Of a stretch of DNA of 19,284 nt, positions 18,555 through 19,284 are shown one piece after another. Within the stretch, counting starts at the first letter, position 1. Each line of letters starts with the position of its first letter. Under the pieces are notes generated by a model. It saw only the letters and a program-made list of their open reading frames with translations, made no database searches and was not told the origin of the DNA. The translations under genes were made by a program, and so were the position numbers. The stretch is from a bacterium (GTDB lineage: Bacteria; Patescibacteriota; Minisyncoccia; Phycocordibacterales; PALSA-1337): assembly GCA_030648705.1 (NCBI GenBank), contig JAUSHF010000014.1, positions 1 to 19,284 of the forward strand. Reading direction: 5' to 3'.

Positions 18555-19284
18555 ATGGCCAATAAAAATAAAGTTATTATAGTAGGGAATTGGAAAATGG
18601 GTCCAGAGACTGTATTAGAAGCAAAAAGAATAATATCTTCGACGAAGAGATTTATAAGTAAAATTTCTGGTGTTAAGGTGATTGTTTCGCCACCTTTTGT
18701 TTACAGTAATATTTTATCTCATTCTGCAAATAAAGAAGTTTTATTAGGTGCCCAAGATGTTTCTGTTTTTAAAGATGGTTCTCATACAGGAGAGATAAGT
18801 GCAAATATGCTTAAGAAAAATGGTTTTTCTTTCTGTATTGTGGGTCATTCTGAGAGAAGGGCTAATGGTGAGACAGATGAGATGGTCAGTGATAAGGTTT
18901 CTTTGCTCTTAGAAGAGAAAATTTGTCCTATTATTTGTATCGGTGAATCTTCTCGTGATGAACTCGGTGGGTATTTAGAATTTATTAGAGATCAGATAAA
19001 AAATTCTTTAGCGGGCGTTTCTAAGAAGAATGCTTTAGAGATTATCATAGCTTATGAACCTATTTGGGCTATAGGAGCAAAGGAACCCATGAAGACTAGT
19101 GATATACACGAAACATCTCTTTTTATAAAAAAAGTATTATCGGATTTATATGGAAATGAAATAGCTTTTTCAATACCGATACTATATGGGGGGACTGTTA
19201 ATATGAGAAATGCTAAAGAAATAGTCAGAGATGGAGAGGTGAACGGACTTTTGGTGGGTAGGGAAAGTATCAATCCACCAAGTT
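18555..19284 (+). CDS. tpiA: Triosephosphate isomerase (3' end outside window)
   Basis: The reading frame is open from ATG 18555 to the window end, giving 243 residues of about 250. Catalytic residues are N12 and K14 (GNWKM), H98 (VGHSERR) and E168 (AYEPIWAIG), and the phosphate-binding YGGTVN motif is at 211-216. The enzyme interconverts dihydroxyacetone phosphate and glyceraldehyde-3-phosphate in glycolysis. The mobile loop 6 is unusual: after PIWAIG it reads AKEPM instead of the conserved TGKTA. The start is 5 nt after the last pilin stop codon with no recognisable promoter or Shine-Dalgarno sequence, so the gene may be carried at the end of the pilus transcript. Confidence 0.95.
   Translation, partial: MANKNKVIIVGNWKMGPETVLEAKRIISSTKRFISKISGVKVIVSPPFVYSNILSHSANKEVLLGAQDVSVFKDGSHTGEISANMLKKNGFSFCIVGHSERRANGETDEMVSDKVSLLLEEKICPIICIGESSRDELGGYLEFIRDQIKNSLAGVSKKNALEIIIAYEPIWAIGAKEPMKTSDIHETSLFIKKVLSDLYGNEIAFSIPILYGGTVNMRNAKEIVRDGEVNGLLVGRESINPPS

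Noticed and set aside
1..19284. Use of genetic code 25 (TGA as glycine), as in some CPR lineages
   Set aside because: Genes are full length under the standard code, none needs TGA read-through, and the glycine tRNA present has anticodon UCC, not UCA.
1..19284. CRISPR arrays, insertion sequences, prophage genes or integrase sites
   Set aside because: Reading the window showed no regularly spaced repeats, transposase or integrase motifs, or tRNA-end duplications. This was by eye, so short degenerate elements could be missed.

Overview
The window looks like a piece of chromosome from a Candidate Phyla Radiation (Patescibacteria) bacterium, most likely Parcubacteria or a near relative. This is inferred from several features. 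The DNA is AT-rich and tightly packed, and almost no gene has a recognisable Shine-Dalgarno sequence. The trigger factor lacks its prolyl-isomerase domain. There is a type IV pilus operon whose PilB lacks zinc-site cysteines, a secreted protein with repeated GW-x-WSDNIGWI motifs, and several single-TM or signal-peptide proteins of unknown function. No 16S gene or marker alignment was available to confirm this. The standard genetic code applies: all 19 stop codons visible are TAA (16) or TAG (3), and none is TGA.

Layout. Bases 1-1256 (+): the 3' end of a coiled-coil gene, an overlapping RNHCP-type zinc-ribbon protein, a tRNA-Gly(UCC), and a membrane-anchored, cysteine-containing extracytoplasmic protein. 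Bases 1401-5469 (-): a self-contained 66-codon gene with its own promoter and terminator, a protein-kinase-fold protein, HU, RNase Y and ClpP. A 214-nt, structure-rich spacer separates clpP from rny. RsmE (5550-6305, +) is divergent from clpP and convergent with trigger factor. Bases 6316-9980 (-): trigger factor, two secreted or membrane proteins of unknown function, and NusA. Bases 10161-19284 (+): a secreted GW-repeat protein, then pilB, pilC, a 600-residue prepilin with nested beta domains, a small prepilin, a PilX/GspK-like large minor pilin, and a triosephosphate isomerase gene cut off by the window end.

How the genes work together. The minus-strand block is housekeeping: RNA decay (RNase Y), protein quality control (ClpP, trigger factor), nucleoid (HU), and transcription elongation and termination (NusA). 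RsmE modifies 16S rRNA. The plus-strand block is a surface-appendage locus. PilB and PilC form the assembly motor and platform, and three consecutive prepilin-like genes separated by 1-3 nt supply the fibre or its tip. The 600-residue prepilin carries carboxypeptidase-regulatory-like modules and an inserted jelly-roll-like domain, so it could be a tip adhesin for host-cell contact (inference).

The most striking pattern is regulatory. At least eight start codons lie only 6-9 nt downstream of a -10 element (TATAAT, TAATAT, TACAAT, TAAACT or TATTAT), often with an extended TGn. In such promoters transcription would begin at or within a few bases of the start codon, implying widespread leaderless mRNAs. 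No gene-free stretch exceeds 300 bases.
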